DNA of 48,057 bases from Kiritimatiellia bacterium (GCA_023953695.1 JAMLJG010000020.1:1-48057), one strand, 5' to 3'. Shown: positions 1 to 8,742, counted from the first letter of the stretch. The notes: generated by a model from the sequence alone, not told the origin. Made by a program: numbers and translations.

Positions 1-695
1 TCGCGCTTCAGAAGGTGGCGCGGGATCGCGAGGCGGAGCGCGACATCGCGCGCGCGGCGATCAATGTCCTGCTCGGTCGCGAACCTTCTGCTGCGCTCGA
101 TCTTTCGGACGAGTTGGTTGTGTCGCCGAAGCCTTGGGAGTTCGATTCTCTTGAGGCTGCCGTCGAGCGGAATCCCAATGTCTTGAAGCGGTGGGCCGAA
201 GTCGAGCGGGCGACACAAGCAGTTGCGCTGAGCACCTACGAGGCGAGTCCCGATCTCCAGGTGGGTCCGTACTATTCCCGCGAGGAGGCGGGCGACGTTG
301 AGAGTGTTGTGGGCGTGGCGGTTTCGGTTCCGCTCGCGAATCGAAGGGCGCGTCGCGGCCCACTCGCCGAGCGGCGCGCGGAGGCAGAGGCGGCTTGGAA
401 GGCGGAGCGAATGACTGTGTTGGCCGATGTCGCGCGGTTGCGGCGTCTCTATGAGTTGGCGGTTCAGCAGGCAAACGCGATGCCGGCGGAGCGCGTCGAG
501 GCGCTTCGCGACGCAGCGGAGCTGGCGGACCGGCAGTATCGGTTAGGGGCGATTCCGGTTTCGTTGTTTCTGGAAATGCAGCGCGAGTATTTGGCCGTGC
601 AGCAACTGCGGCACGAGGCGCTGTTGAATGCGCTGACGCGGGAGGCCGAATTGACGTGGGCGCTTGGTGAAGTTCAGCAAGGCGGTGAACCATGA
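1..695 (+). CDS. TolC-family outer-membrane efflux protein (CusC/CzcC-like), 5' partial
   Basis: The reading frame is open to the left edge of the window (codons from base 3 onward), so the true start lies upstream and at least 230 C-terminal residues are present. The sequence is rich in Ala, Glu, Arg and Leu with long heptad-like helices and short strand-like stretches such as SPDLQVGPYYS and VVGVAVSVPLANRRA. That pattern matches the second half of TolC/OEP proteins, where a beta segment interrupts the alpha-barrel helices. In RND systems this protein is the outer-membrane exit duct. It overlaps the adaptor gene by ATGA and precedes the pump, the usual channel-adaptor-pump order of metal RND operons. 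The signal peptide or lipobox cannot be seen. Family assignment rests on context plus coiled-coil pattern. Confidence 0.8.
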   Translation, partial: ALQKVARDREAERDIARAAINVLLGREPSAALDLSDELVVSPKPWEFDSLEAAVERNPNVLKRWAEVERATQAVALSTYEASPDLQVGPYYSREEAGDVESVVGVAVSVPLANRRARRGPLAERRAEAEAAWKAERMTVLADVARLRRLYELAVQQANAMPAERVEALRDAAELADRQYRLGAIPVSLFLEMQREYLAVQQLRHEALLNALTREAELTWALGEVQQGGEP

Positions 696-1399
696 AGCGG
701 CTCGTTGTGTTTGGCGCGTGGGCAGCGCTGGCTCTTGGCGTGGCGCTGATGGCGCGCGCCGAAGCGACGTTCAAAGAGGGGCGGGGGGTCGTGCTCGATG
801 CCGAGCTGCTCTCTGGACTGGGGCTCCAAGTGGTGGATGTGGAAGAGCGTTCGGAGCCTCTTGAGATTGAGGTGAGCGCGCAGGTGTACCGCGAGGCGTC
901 CGAAGAATCTGCGAGCGTGCTGGAGCCGACGGGCTATGCCTATGCCAGCGGCTGGATTTCGAGCGAGTTGCGCAAGCACGTCGCGCCCGGCGCGAAGGTC
1001 GCGGTGGACGGTCTTGCGCGCGTGACCGGTCGCGTTGTGCGTGTGGATCGAGCGGCAGCGTTGCGCGATGGCCGTGTTGAGGTGTTGATCCAGTTGCCGA
1101 GCGGCGAGCGAGAGTGGCGGATTGGCGACTTTGTTCGCATCGAGCTGAAAGCAGTCGGAAAGACCGCGGCCTTGAGGATTCCCGAGTCTGCGGTTCTGAA
1201 CACCGCCTATGGCGCCGTGGCGTATGTCGTCAATGGCGACGCCTTCCTTCGCACGCCGGTGAAGTTGGGTGCGCGGAGCGAGGGATGGGTTTCGATTCGC
1301 GATGGGTTGTATGACGGTGATCAGGTCGTCGTAGGTCCGGTTGAATCGCTCTATCTGATCGAACTGCGCGCCACGAAGGGCGGCGGGCACAGCCACTAA
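692..1399 (+). CDS. Short RND efflux periplasmic adaptor (HlyD/CusB-like)
   Basis: This 235-residue protein begins with a hydrophobic signal segment (about residues 4-22, ending ARAEA). Residues 80-230 look like the beta-barrel and membrane-proximal part of CusB/CzcB adaptors: ASGWISSEL, a GRVVRVD strand, RIPESAVLNT (the 'vP..Av' element common in HlyD adaptors), and a late WVSIRDGLYDGDQVVV stretch resembling the 'v..GL..Ge.VV' ending. Adaptors of this group usually have 350-500 residues. Here the alpha-hairpin and most of the split lipoyl domain appear to be missing, so the protein may be a minimal adaptor. The C-terminus ends GGGHSH, which could bind metal. It overlaps the upstream gene by ATGA and lies 11 bases before the pump gene. 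Adaptor function is inferred mainly from position plus C-terminal motifs. Confidence 0.75.
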   Translation: MKRLVVFGAWAALALGVALMARAEATFKEGRGVVLDAELLSGLGLQVVDVEERSEPLEIEVSAQVYREASEESASVLEPTGYAYASGWISSELRKHVAPGAKVAVDGLARVTGRVVRVDRAAALRDGRVEVLIQLPSGEREWRIGDFVRIELKAVGKTAALRIPESAVLNTAYGAVAYVVNGDAFLRTPVKLGARSEGWVSIRDGLYDGDQVVVGPVESLYLIELRATKGGGHSH

Positions 1400-1410
1400 A
1401 GGATTTTCTC

Positions 1411-4400
1411 ATGATCAAAGCACTCATTGAAGTTTCGTTGAAGCAGCGGCCCTTTGTCATTCTGGTCGCGTTGGCGCTGTTGGTGGCGGGAATTGTCTCG
1501 GCGCTTCGCCTCCCGATTGATGCCGTACCCGACATCACCAACATTCAGGTTCAGGTGAACACGGAGGTGCCGGCGCTCGCGCCGGAAGAGATTGAACAGC
1601 TCGTCACCTTCCCGCTCGAGATTGAGTTGGCCGGGGTGCCGGGGATGGTTGAGCTTCGCTCGCTGTCGAAGTTTGGGCTCTCTCAGGTGACGCTTATATT
1701 CGAGGATGGAGTTGACATCTATCGCGCGCGGCAACTCGTCAGCGAGCGGCTTCTCAATGCGGCCGGGTCGCTGCCCGCCGGGCTCACACCCAAGCTGGCG
1801 CCAATCTCGACGGGCCTGGGCGAGGTCTTCTACTACACCGTCGAGTATGCGTCTGAGGCGACGAATAGGCCCGCTACGCGCCACGCGCAGTTGATGGAGT
1901 TGACGCAGATTCAGGAATATGTGGTGAAGCCGCGCCTTCGCGCGGTGCCCGGCATTGCGGAGGTCAACACCTCCGGTGGCTATGAAAGGCAGATTGTCGT
2001 CATGCCCAAGCCGGAGCGGCTGTTGAGTGTGGGGATCACCGTTTCCGATCTGGCGGACATCGTGGCGGAAAACGTCGAGAATGCGGGTGGCGGCACCGTG
2101 CAGATGGGCGGCGAGCAGATCGCGATTCGCACGATGGGGCGCGTTCGGAGCCTGGCCGAGATCGAGGCGCTTCCGATTAAATTTCGCGCGGGCAGCGAAC
2201 CCATTCGCGTGAGCGATGTCGCGGAGGTGGGCATTGGCTCAAGTGTGCGCAGCGGCGCTTCGACGTGGAACGGCGAAGAGTGCGTGCTGGGTTCGACGAT
2301 GATGTTGGCGGGCGAAAACAGTCGCGTCGTAGCGCGGCGTGTCGCCGCGGCGCTGGATGAATTGCGGGAGCGTATGCCCGAGGGCGTGGAACTGGTCACG
2401 GGCTATGATCGGACCGCCCTGGTGGATCGCACGATTGCGACAGTGGAAAAGAATCTTGCCGAGGGCGCGATTCTCGTGATGGTGATCTTGTTCTTGTTGC
2501 TCGGAAACTATCGCGCGGCGCTGATTGTTTCTCTGGCGATTCCGCTGTCCTTTCTGTTCGCCATCACGGGGATGTTGAAGGGCGGGATCTCCGGCAATTT
2601 GATGAGCCTCGGGGCTGTGGACTTTGGCCTCATTATTGATGGCGCTGTTGTGATGGTTGAAAACACCGTGCGCCGCCTCGGGTTGCGCCAGCGGGAGTGC
2701 GGGCGCATTTTGACGAAGCGAGAGCGGCTCGACACCGTGCGCGATGCATGCGTGGAAGTGGGGACGCCGACCTTCTTCGGTGTGTTGATCATCACGATTG
2801 TCTATCTGCCAATTCTCGCGCTCACGGGGATTGAGGGGAAGATGTTTCGCCCCATGGGGCTGACGGTGATGATGGCGTTGGTGGGCGCGCTGCTACTTTC
2901 GCTGACCTTGATGCCTGTGTTGTGCTCCTTTTTCCTCGGTGGACGCATTCGCGAATCGGATGGTTTCTTCATCGGTCTTTCCAAGCGGCTCTACGCGCCC
3001 GCGCTGCGCGCGGCTTTCCGTTTGCGCTGGCTGGTGGTGGTGGGGGCAATCGCCATCTTTGCCTGGTCGGGTTCGATCTTTCAGAAGCTGGGCGCTGAGT
3101 TTGTTCCGCAGCTCGATGAGGGATCGTTTGCCACGCACATGATTCGCACCACGAGCATCGGCCTCGACGCCTCGATTGAAATGCAGCGGAAGGCGGAGCG
3201 CATTTTGCTGGATGCATTCCCCGAGGTGTCGCACACCTTCTCGCGCATTGGCACCTCGGAAGTGGCGACGGATCCGATGGGCGTGAACGTGGCCGATTCC
3301 TACATCTTTCTGAAGCCGCGCGAGACGTGGCGGAAAGTGAATGGGCGACCCATCAGCAAAGACGCGCTGGCCGATTTGATGAGCCGCGAGCTGAGCGCGC
3401 GAGCGCCGGGGCAAGCGTATCTGTTTTCTCAGCCGATTGAAATGCGGTTCAATGAAATCCTGGAAGGCACGCGCGCGGACATTTCGGTGAAGGTCTTTGG
3501 CGAGGATTATGCCATCATTGAGCGGATCGCGGGCGAGGTGCGCGAGCTGCTGGAGAAGATTCCGGGGGCGGCAGATGTGGAACTCGATGCGCTGGGCCGC
3601 TCGCCGGTGTTGGAGATTGCGCCGCATCGCGATGCGATGACGCACTACAACTTGCACGCGGCGGAGATCAACAGTGTGGTTGAGCATGCGCTCGCGGGCG
3701 AGGAGGTGGGGTTGTTGATTGAAGGAGATCGCCGTGCGCCTATCGTCGTTCGATTGGCCGAGGACGCGCGCAATCGCATTGAGGTGATGAAGGAGCTTCC
3801 GTTGCGCACGGAGGATGGAGGATTGCTGCGGCTCGGGCAGGTGGCGGAGTTTGCGATGGAGGAGCGAGTCAGCACGATTGTGCGCGAGTCGGCGAGGCGT
3901 CGGGCTGCGATTATGGTGAATCTGCGCGGGCGCGATGTGGAGGGCTTCGTCGAGGAGGCGCGGGCTCGCGTGGCCGAGTCCATCGAATTGCCGCCGGGCT
4001 ATTTCATCGAATTTGGCGGCGCTTTCAAGAATCTGCAGGAGGCGCGCGCGCGGCTGGCGGTGATTGTGCCGGCGGCGTTGCTGGTGATTTTCATTTTGAT
4101 CTTCTTCGCCTTCAAGAGCATTCGGCAGGCGCTCGTGGTCTATACGGGGATTCCGCTCGCGGCGACGGGCGGGATCATTTCGCTGTGGCTGCGCGGGATG
4201 CCGTTCAGCATTTCTGCCGCTGTTGGGTTTATTGCGCTGAGTGGCGTTGCGGTGCTGAACGGCGTCGTGATGATTACCTGTTTCAACCAACTCCGTCAGC
4301 GCGGGCGGAGCGTGCAAGAGGCGGTGGCTGAGGGCGCGCTGGCGCGGCTGCGTCCGGTGCTGATGACTGCGCTGGTGGCGAGTTTTGGGTTTTTGCCGAT

Positions 4401-4557
4401 GGCGCTGGCGCAGGGCGCGGGCGCGGAGGTTCAGCGGCCGCTGGCGACGGTTGTGATTGGAGGCATTCTGACCTCCACCTTTTTGACGCTGATCTTGTTG
4501 CCTACGTTGTATCGGTGGGTGGAGCAGCGGACTGAACAGAGAGAGGAGCCGAAATGA
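1411..4557 (+). CDS. czcA: Heavy-metal efflux RND pump, CzcA type
   Basis: This 1048-residue inner-membrane pump has the normal length for HME-RND proteins. It starts with a transmembrane helix followed by VDAVPDITN-type sequence (here IDAVPDITNIQVQVNTE) and has the FEDGVDIYRARQLVSERL segment typical of the family. TM4 carries DFGLIIDGAVVMVEN with D404, D410 and E417, matching the DFG-x3-DGA-x4-EN signature described for zinc/cobalt/cadmium pumps and differing from the CusA (copper/silver) pattern. ATDPMGVNVADSYIFLKP is also CzcA-like. Two repeats of periplasmic loop plus six helices are visible. It would use proton motive force to move divalent cations through the adaptor to the TolC channel. 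The substrate metal is inferred from TM4 only. It overlaps the next gene by ATGA. Confidence 0.95.
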   Translation: MIKALIEVSLKQRPFVILVALALLVAGIVSALRLPIDAVPDITNIQVQVNTEVPALAPEEIEQLVTFPLEIELAGVPGMVELRSLSKFGLSQVTLIFEDGVDIYRARQLVSERLLNAAGSLPAGLTPKLAPISTGLGEVFYYTVEYASEATNRPATRHAQLMELTQIQEYVVKPRLRAVPGIAEVNTSGGYERQIVVMPKPERLLSVGITVSDLADIVAENVENAGGGTVQMGGEQIAIRTMGRVRSLAEIEALPIKFRAGSEPIRVSDVAEVGIGSSVRSGASTWNGEECVLGSTMMLAGENSRVVARRVAAALDELRERMPEGVELVTGYDRTALVDRTIATVEKNLAEGAILVMVILFLLLGNYRAALIVSLAIPLSFLFAITGMLKGGISGNLMSLGAVDFGLIIDGAVVMVENTVRRLGLRQRECGRILTKRERLDTVRDACVEVGTPTFFGVLIITIVYLPILALTGIEGKMFRPMGLTVMMALVGALLLSLTLMPVLCSFFLGGRIRESDGFFIGLSKRLYAPALRAAFRLRWLVVVGAIAIFAWSGSIFQKLGAEFVPQLDEGSFATHMIRTTSIGLDASIEMQRKAERILLDAFPEVSHTFSRIGTSEVATDPMGVNVADSYIFLKPRETWRKVNGRPISKDALADLMSRELSARAPGQAYLFSQPIEMRFNEILEGTRADISVKVFGEDYAIIERIAGEVRELLEKIPGAADVELDALGRSPVLEIAPHRDAMTHYNLHAAEINSVVEHALAGEEVGLLIEGDRRAPIVVRLAEDARNRIEVMKELPLRTEDGGLLRLGQVAEFAMEERVSTIVRESARRRAAIMVNLRGRDVEGFVEEARARVAESIELPPGYFIEFGGAFKNLQEARARLAVIVPAALLVIFILIFFAFKSIRQALVVYTGIPLAATGGIISLWLRGMPFSISAAVGFIALSGVAVLNGVVMITCFNQLRQRGRSVQEAVAEGALARLRPVLMTALVASFGFLPMALAQGAGAEVQRPLATVVIGGILTSTFLTLILLPTLYRWVEQRTEQREEPK

Positions 4558-4994
4558 AACGAATAGGGATGCTTGGAGTGTTGCTGCTCGCCGGGATCGC
4601 GGCGGCTGGGTGGGCGGAGGAGTTGCGTGGTGGCCGGCTGTTGGAGGGCGGGGAGGTGCACGCGGAATTCTTCGTCACGGCGGATCGGCATGTGGAGTTG
4701 CGATTCCTGGATGAAGCGCACCAGGTCGAAGCGGTGGGTGGTCGCGTTGCGGTTTGCATTGCCGCGGCCGAGTCGGGCAAGACGAACCTGCAGTTTGAAG
4801 CGCGCGGGGATGTGTTGGTTTCCACAGCGCCTTTGCCGGAGGGAGACGGCTACACCGTGATCATCCAAATTGCGCGAGCGCCTGGCGAGAAGCCCCGCAA
4901 CTTTCGCATCGTCTACCACGCCGAATTGTGCGGGGAGTGCGAGCGGCCGGAATACGCCTGCCTCTGCGAGGAAGGCGAGCACGCTGCGCACTGA
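4554..4994 (+). CDS. Small secreted protein with Cys-rich C-terminal tail in metal efflux operon
   Basis: I do not recognise the family. The 146-residue product has a signal peptide (MKRIGMLGVLLLAGIAAAGWA, then EELRGG) and a mostly beta-strand body. Its tail contains CGECERPEYACLCEEGEHAAH: four Cys, several acidic residues and two His in about 20 residues, a plausible metal-binding site. It overlaps the czcA stop by ATGA, so it is almost certainly co-translated with the pump. A periplasmic metal chaperone or sensor for the efflux system is a reasonable inference from position and the Cys/His tail, but no characterised domain is visible. Confidence 0.75.
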   Translation: MKRIGMLGVLLLAGIAAAGWAEELRGGRLLEGGEVHAEFFVTADRHVELRFLDEAHQVEAVGGRVAVCIAAAESGKTNLQFEARGDVLVSTAPLPEGDGYTVIIQIARAPGEKPRNFRIVYHAELCGECERPEYACLCEEGEHAAH

Positions 4995-5102
4995 AAGCGG
5001 AGAGTGTTGGGAGCGAGATTTCGCGATCGCGGAGTCGGAGACTTCCAACGGTTGAAAAAACAGTCGGCATCGGCTTCCAACGTCTGTAAGAATCGGAGTC
5101 GG

Positions 5103-6731
5103 ATGCGCAGTGACCTCAAATTGTTGGCGGATGAGACCTTTGACCTGCTGATCGTGGGGGCGGGGATTCACGGCGTTTGCGCCGCGCGGGCGGCGGCGAG
5201 ACTGGGTCTCAAGACCGCACTTGTTGATTGTGGCGACTTTGGCTCGGGCACGTCCGCAAACAGTTTGAAGGTGATTCACGGAGGACTTCGCTATTTGCAG
5301 CATGGCAATGTGCGGCGGATGCGCGAGTCCATCCGCGCGCGGCGTCGCTTCCTTCTCTTGGCTCCCAACTTGGTTAGGCCCCAGCCGTTCGCCGTGCCCA
5401 CGCGCGGGGTGGGGATGCGCAGCAAGATGGCGTTGCGCGTGGCGATGGCGCTGAACGACCTCGTTTCCCTGGATCGAAATGCGGGACTTCACTCGGGCAG
5501 TCGTATTCCGGCGGGGCGCGTGCTTTCGGCGGGCGAAGCGGCGGCGATTTGGCCGATGCTTCCGCGCGATTCGTTCGACGGTGCGGCGGTCTGGCACGAT
5601 GCGCTGTGCCACAACACGGAGCGGTTGACATTAAAGTTTGCGCTGGAGGCGCGCGCGGCGGGGGCGACTCTCGCAAATTATGTGAGGGCGGAGCGGTTGA
5701 TTGTGGAGGGAGGCGCAGCGACGGGCGTTGAGGCGCGCGATGGGCTGAGCGATGCGTCTTTCGCGATTCGCGCGCGCGCGGTGTTGAATACTGCGGGGCC
5801 GTGGTGGGAGCGGTGGGCGCGAGTGGAGGTCAAGAAACAGCCGCTGGTGGGCGCGTGGAATCTGGTTGTGCGTCCGCAGTGGTTTGGTCGGTATGGGGTT
5901 GGGTTGGAGAGCGAGCAGGAGCACCGCGACACCGAGGCTCTGGTGCAGCGCGGCCGCCGCAATCTGTTTTTTGCTCCGTGGCGCGGGGGGACATTGGTCG
6001 GCACTGTGTATGAACCCTTCGCGGGCGATCCGGCGGAGTATCGGCCGGCCCGTGCGGCGATTGAATCGTTTATTCGCGAAATTAATAGCGTGGTGCCCGG
6101 GGCACAGTTGGGGTGGGATCAGATATCCCTGCTTCACATCGGCGTACAGCCCGCCGCGCCGGGCGAGGGATCGCCCGAGCCGGACAAGCATTCAGAAATC
6201 TCGCTCGGGCCGGTGCGGAACTTCTTTGTCGTCAAAGGCGTCAAATACACCACGGGGCTGACCGTTGGCGAGCGGGCGGCTTGTGCGGTGGCCGCCGCAT
6301 TGGGCCGATCGAGCACGCTCTCGCGCGATGTGCCCACAGTGCGGGTTTCGCCGGAAGATGTGCATCGGCGGGCACAGGAACGAAACATCAGTTTGCCGCC
6401 TCCCGCATTCGAGCGCTTGGCTGAGCAATATGGCGAAGCGGTGAACGAGGTGTTGGATGAGGCGGTGGCGGATCGTGGCGCGACGCTGTACGATGCGCCC
6501 TCCGTGTTGCGCGCGGAGATTCGCCATGCCGTGAAGCGGGAGTCGGCTGTCCGCCTGGCCGATGTGGTGCTGCGCCGGACGGATTTGGGCACCTTTGAGC
6601 CGCCGTTGGAGTCCGTTTGCCGCGCCGTTGCGGGGGAGATGGCGCCGCTATTGGCGTGGTCGCCCGAGCGCCGGGAAGCTGAGTTGGCGGACCTTCGCTC
6701 GCATTATTCGCGGCTTGTTCCGGGCGCCTAG
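5103..6731 (+). CDS. glpD: FAD-dependent glycerol-3-phosphate dehydrogenase
   Basis: GlpD oxidises sn-glycerol 3-phosphate to dihydroxyacetone phosphate and passes electrons to quinone at the inner membrane. The protein has 542 residues from the ATG at 5103. A GTG at 5004 would add 33 residues with no family resemblance, and the dinucleotide fold starts naturally after 5103 (LLIVGAGIHGVCAARAAARLG). Family hallmarks follow at once: GDFGSGTSANSLKVIHGGLRYL, then HDALCHNTERLTL and LNTAGPW. The C-terminal helical domain (about 390-540) has the DAVADRGATLYD and EIRHAV.RE pattern usual for GlpD. The gene stands alone between the metal efflux operon and the RRM gene, with no glpK or glpF nearby, so its link to glycerol or lipid metabolism cannot be judged from context. 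Confidence 0.93.
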   Translation: MRSDLKLLADETFDLLIVGAGIHGVCAARAAARLGLKTALVDCGDFGSGTSANSLKVIHGGLRYLQHGNVRRMRESIRARRRFLLLAPNLVRPQPFAVPTRGVGMRSKMALRVAMALNDLVSLDRNAGLHSGSRIPAGRVLSAGEAAAIWPMLPRDSFDGAAVWHDALCHNTERLTLKFALEARAAGATLANYVRAERLIVEGGAATGVEARDGLSDASFAIRARAVLNTAGPWWERWARVEVKKQPLVGAWNLVVRPQWFGRYGVGLESEQEHRDTEALVQRGRRNLFFAPWRGGTLVGTVYEPFAGDPAEYRPARAAIESFIREINSVVPGAQLGWDQISLLHIGVQPAAPGEGSPEPDKHSEISLGPVRNFFVVKGVKYTTGLTVGERAACAVAAALGRSSTLSRDVPTVRVSPEDVHRRAQERNISLPPPAFERLAEQYGEAVNEVLDEAVADRGATLYDAPSVLRAEIRHAVKRESAVRLADVVLRRTDLGTFEPPLESVCRAVAGEMAPLLAWSPERREAELADLRSHYSRLVPGA

Positions 6732-6757
6732 GGGTATTCTTTTTTTTGCGAATGTTG

Positions 6758-6785
6758 TTGTATTCGGCTACCCGTCTGCTAAATA
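6758..6785 (+). promoter_or_regulatory. Candidate promoter and leader of the RRM gene
   Basis: TTGTAT (6758-6763) and TAAATA (6780-6785) are separated by 16 bases in the 203-base gap after glpD. Transcription from here would give a leader of about 140 bases before the ATG at 6935, ending in a purine-rich stretch (about 6908-6933) that can supply the ribosome binding site. Long leaders are common for cold-regulated RNA-binding proteins, but no known leader element is recognised here. Confidence 0.35.
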
Positions 6786-6934
6786 GCCCGCTTGTCCGAA
6801 GTGCGAGAGTAGCAGTGAATTGGCAGGCAGTCCGTCATCCGCTTCAGTTGGTAGGTGATGATCCTTCGCCCGAACGAGTCGGGACAGTCACGAAAACCTC
6901 CCCGGTAGATAAGAAAGATAAGAGAAGTAGAAGC

Positions 6935-7285
6935 ATGGCAACGAAACTATACGTTGGGAACCTGTCGTTCCGCACGAGCGAAGATGACCTCCGCCGTTTG
7001 TTCGAGGGTCAGGGCAGCGTCACGAGCTGCAGCTTGATCATGGACAAGTTCACGGGCAAGTCCCGCGGATTTGCGTTCGTCGAGATGGCCTCTCCGGCCG
7101 ACGCCCAAAAGGCGATTTCGGCGTTGAACGGCCAGGACCTGGATGGTCGCGCGTTGACGGTCAATGAAGCCCGTCCGCGTGAAGATCGCCCTCGCGAAGA
7201 CCGCCCTCGTGGTGGTGACCGCGGTGGTCGCGGTGGCTTCGGTGGCGGTGGCGGATTCGGCGGCGGTCGCCGCGATCGCTACTAA
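6935..7285 (+). CDS. RRM-type RNA-binding protein with RGG/glycine-rich tail
   Basis: This is a small single-RRM protein of 116 residues. RNP2 is LYVGNL (residues 4-9) and RNP1 is KSRGFAFVEM (about 42-51), with the usual alpha/beta order between them. Residues 80-116 are low complexity: two PRED repeats, then Arg- and Gly-rich sequence with RGG and GGGGGFGG runs. This matches the free-standing bacterial Rbp proteins known from cyanobacteria and other phyla, which bind single-stranded RNA and are often induced by cold. The ATG at 6935 was chosen because the RRM starts there and a purine-rich stretch precedes it; an in-frame start at 6746 would add 63 residues unlike the family. A strong terminator follows, so the gene is probably monocistronic. 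Confidence 0.95.
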   Translation: MATKLYVGNLSFRTSEDDLRRLFEGQGSVTSCSLIMDKFTGKSRGFAFVEMASPADAQKAISALNGQDLDGRALTVNEARPREDRPREDRPRGGDRGGRGGFGGGGGFGGGRRDRY

Positions 7286-7310
7286 ACCGAGTTGTAGCAA
7301 TTAAACCAGA

Positions 7311-7347
7311 AACGCCGCGGCGCTTTGCGCCGCGGCGTTTTTGTTTT
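7311..7347 (+). terminator. Rho-independent terminator after the RRM gene
   Basis: A perfect 13-base inverted repeat (arms 7311-7323 and 7327-7339) with a TTT loop forms a very GC-rich stem followed by TTT G TTTT. It lies 25 bases after the RRM stop and 22 bases from the end of the convergent amidase gene. On the minus strand the stem is followed by a weaker T-rich stretch, so it may serve both genes. Confidence 0.95.
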
Positions 7348-7368
7348 CTGGGAGTTGGATTTTGCCGT

Positions 7369-8640
7369 TTATCCCGCGGCGACGTTGGCAAGGCACTTGT
7401 CGGCAAGAAGGAGAAAGGCCTGCAGTGTTTGGTCGAGGTGTTCGATGGGGGTGTCCTCTTCCTTGCAGTGGCTGAGGCCGCGCGAGGAATAGGCGAACAT
7501 CATGATGACGGGCATGTGGGGAACCATTTCGGCGCTGTCGTGGAGCGGGCCGGAGGGGAGTTTGGGGGCGTCGCCGGTGATTTCGCGCACGGCATCCTCG
7601 GCGAGGGCGATGAGTTTGGGGTCGAAGGGGCGCGGTTCGATGGTCCAAAGTTTTTTCCACTCGAGCGCGACGTTGTTGTCCTGCGCGGCTTTGGTTGCCG
7701 CCTCTTTAGCCTCTTTGAGCATGTTGGCGAGAACGTCCGCATTGAGCGCGCGTTGATCAATGGAGATTTCGCAAACGCCGGGCACGGCGGTGACGATGCA
7801 GGGCTCGACTTTGACGATGCCGCAGGTGCAGACGACGTTGGCGCCGGGCTTGGAGTATTTGAGTCCGATTTCGCGCACGGCGAGAGCGAATTGCGCGGCG
7901 GCGAGGAAGGCATCGCGCCGCATCGGGATGGGCGTGGATCCGGAGTGCGCGGCCTGGCCGGTGAATTTCAGGGTATGCCGTTCGACTCCGAAGGTTCCGA
8001 GGACGACGCCGGTGGGTTTTTGCATGGATTCCAACACGGGGCCCTGTTCGATGTGCAGTTCGAGATAGGCCTTGGCGTTGATTTGTTTGAGTTCTTTGTG
8101 GGCATCGAGCATGCGGTCAATGTTCACCCCGCAATCCTTGAGGGCCTCGGCTTGGGTGATGCCTTCGCGGTCTTTCAGATTGCGGATGTCCTCGATGTTT
8201 AGCGAGCCGCCTGCGGCGGAGGAGCCGACGAGGCTGCGGCCGAAGCGCGCGCCTTCTTCGTCGGCCCAGTCCACGAGCTTGAGTGTGACGGGTTTGTTGG
8301 GGCGCGCGGCGTAGCGGCGGAGGATTTCGAGAGCGGAGAGGGTGCCGAGACAGCCATCGAGCCAGCCGCCATTGGGGACGGAGTCGAGGTGGCCCGCGAC
8401 GAGGATGGCGGCATCGGAGTCGCCGGGAATGGTGACCCATTGATTACCTGCCGAGTCGAGGTGGATATCGAGGTTGAGTTCGCGCTTCACCTTTTCGGCA
8501 AACCATGCGCGGGTCTTCTTGAAGATGGGGCCCCACGCGACGCGCTGGGCGCCGTTTGCGTCGGATGTGAGCTGTGCGAGTTCTTTGAGGTCTGCGATGA
8601 CGCGCTTTGCGCTCGCTGCGAGTGTGGGGTCGGTGGCCAT
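7369..8640 (-). CDS. Zn-dependent hydantoinase/carbamoylase-family amidase (M20)
   Basis: The 423-residue protein belongs to the M20 group of N-carbamoyl-L-amino acid hydrolases, beta-ureidopropionases and allantoate amidohydrolases, which cut a carbamoyl or amide C-N bond with two metal ions. Visible ligands, numbered from the chosen start, are AGHLDSVPNGG (H84), WLDGCLG (D95), WADEEGARF (E128/E129), the LELHIEQGP motif typical of this subfamily, and a late SRGLSHCKEEDT His. The start at 8640 is preferred because GGAGGAG on the minus strand lies about seven bases upstream; two in-frame upstream ATGs are less well placed. The exact substrate cannot be told; no pyrimidine, hydantoin or purine catabolism genes are nearby. 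The gene is convergent with the RRM gene and not coupled to its other neighbour. Confidence 0.92.
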   Translation of the reverse strand: MATDPTLAASAKRVIADLKELAQLTSDANGAQRVAWGPIFKKTRAWFAEKVKRELNLDIHLDSAGNQWVTIPGDSDAAILVAGHLDSVPNGGWLDGCLGTLSALEILRRYAARPNKPVTLKLVDWADEEGARFGRSLVGSSAAGGSLNIEDIRNLKDREGITQAEALKDCGVNIDRMLDAHKELKQINAKAYLELHIEQGPVLESMQKPTGVVLGTFGVERHTLKFTGQAAHSGSTPIPMRRDAFLAAAQFALAVREIGLKYSKPGANVVCTCGIVKVEPCIVTAVPGVCEISIDQRALNADVLANMLKEAKEAATKAAQDNNVALEWKKLWTIEPRPFDPKLIALAEDAVREITGDAPKLPSGPLHDSAEMVPHMPVIMMFAYSSRGLSHCKEEDTPIEHLDQTLQAFLLLADKCLANVAAG

Positions 8641-8706
8641 AATCATCTCCTCCAGTACGGAGTGATTATGCGCGCAGGGAGGAGGTGGCGCAACCTTTCG
8701 CACGCG

Positions 8707-8733
8707 AAAAAATGCGGAGGCGCGTGGACCGCA
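8707..8733 (-). terminator. Probable terminator of the pullulanase/FHA operon
   Basis: Read on the minus strand, TGCGG (8733-8729), an 11-base loop and CCGCA (8717-8713) are followed by TTTTTT (8712-8707). The stem is short, but the U-run and its place 10 bases after the last operon stop fit a factor-independent terminator. Confidence 0.45.
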
Positions 8734-8742
8734 GGTGAGCGA

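Noticed and set aside
5004..5102. N-terminal extension of GlpD from a GTG at 5004.
   Set aside because: The extra 33 residues are Arg/Ser-rich and unlike the family; the cofactor fold follows the ATG at 5103 at the normal distance.
6731..6750. T-run after glpD as a terminator.
   Set aside because: Eight T residues lie at 6740-6747, but I could not find a stable stem just before them.
6746..6934. N-terminal extension of the RRM protein.
   Set aside because: The 63 extra residues have no family match, and the RRM begins normally at 6935 after a purine-rich site.
7176..7270. Tandem DNA repeat at the end of the RRM gene.
   Set aside because: It is explained by the repeated Arg/Gly/Asp codons of the RGG tail.
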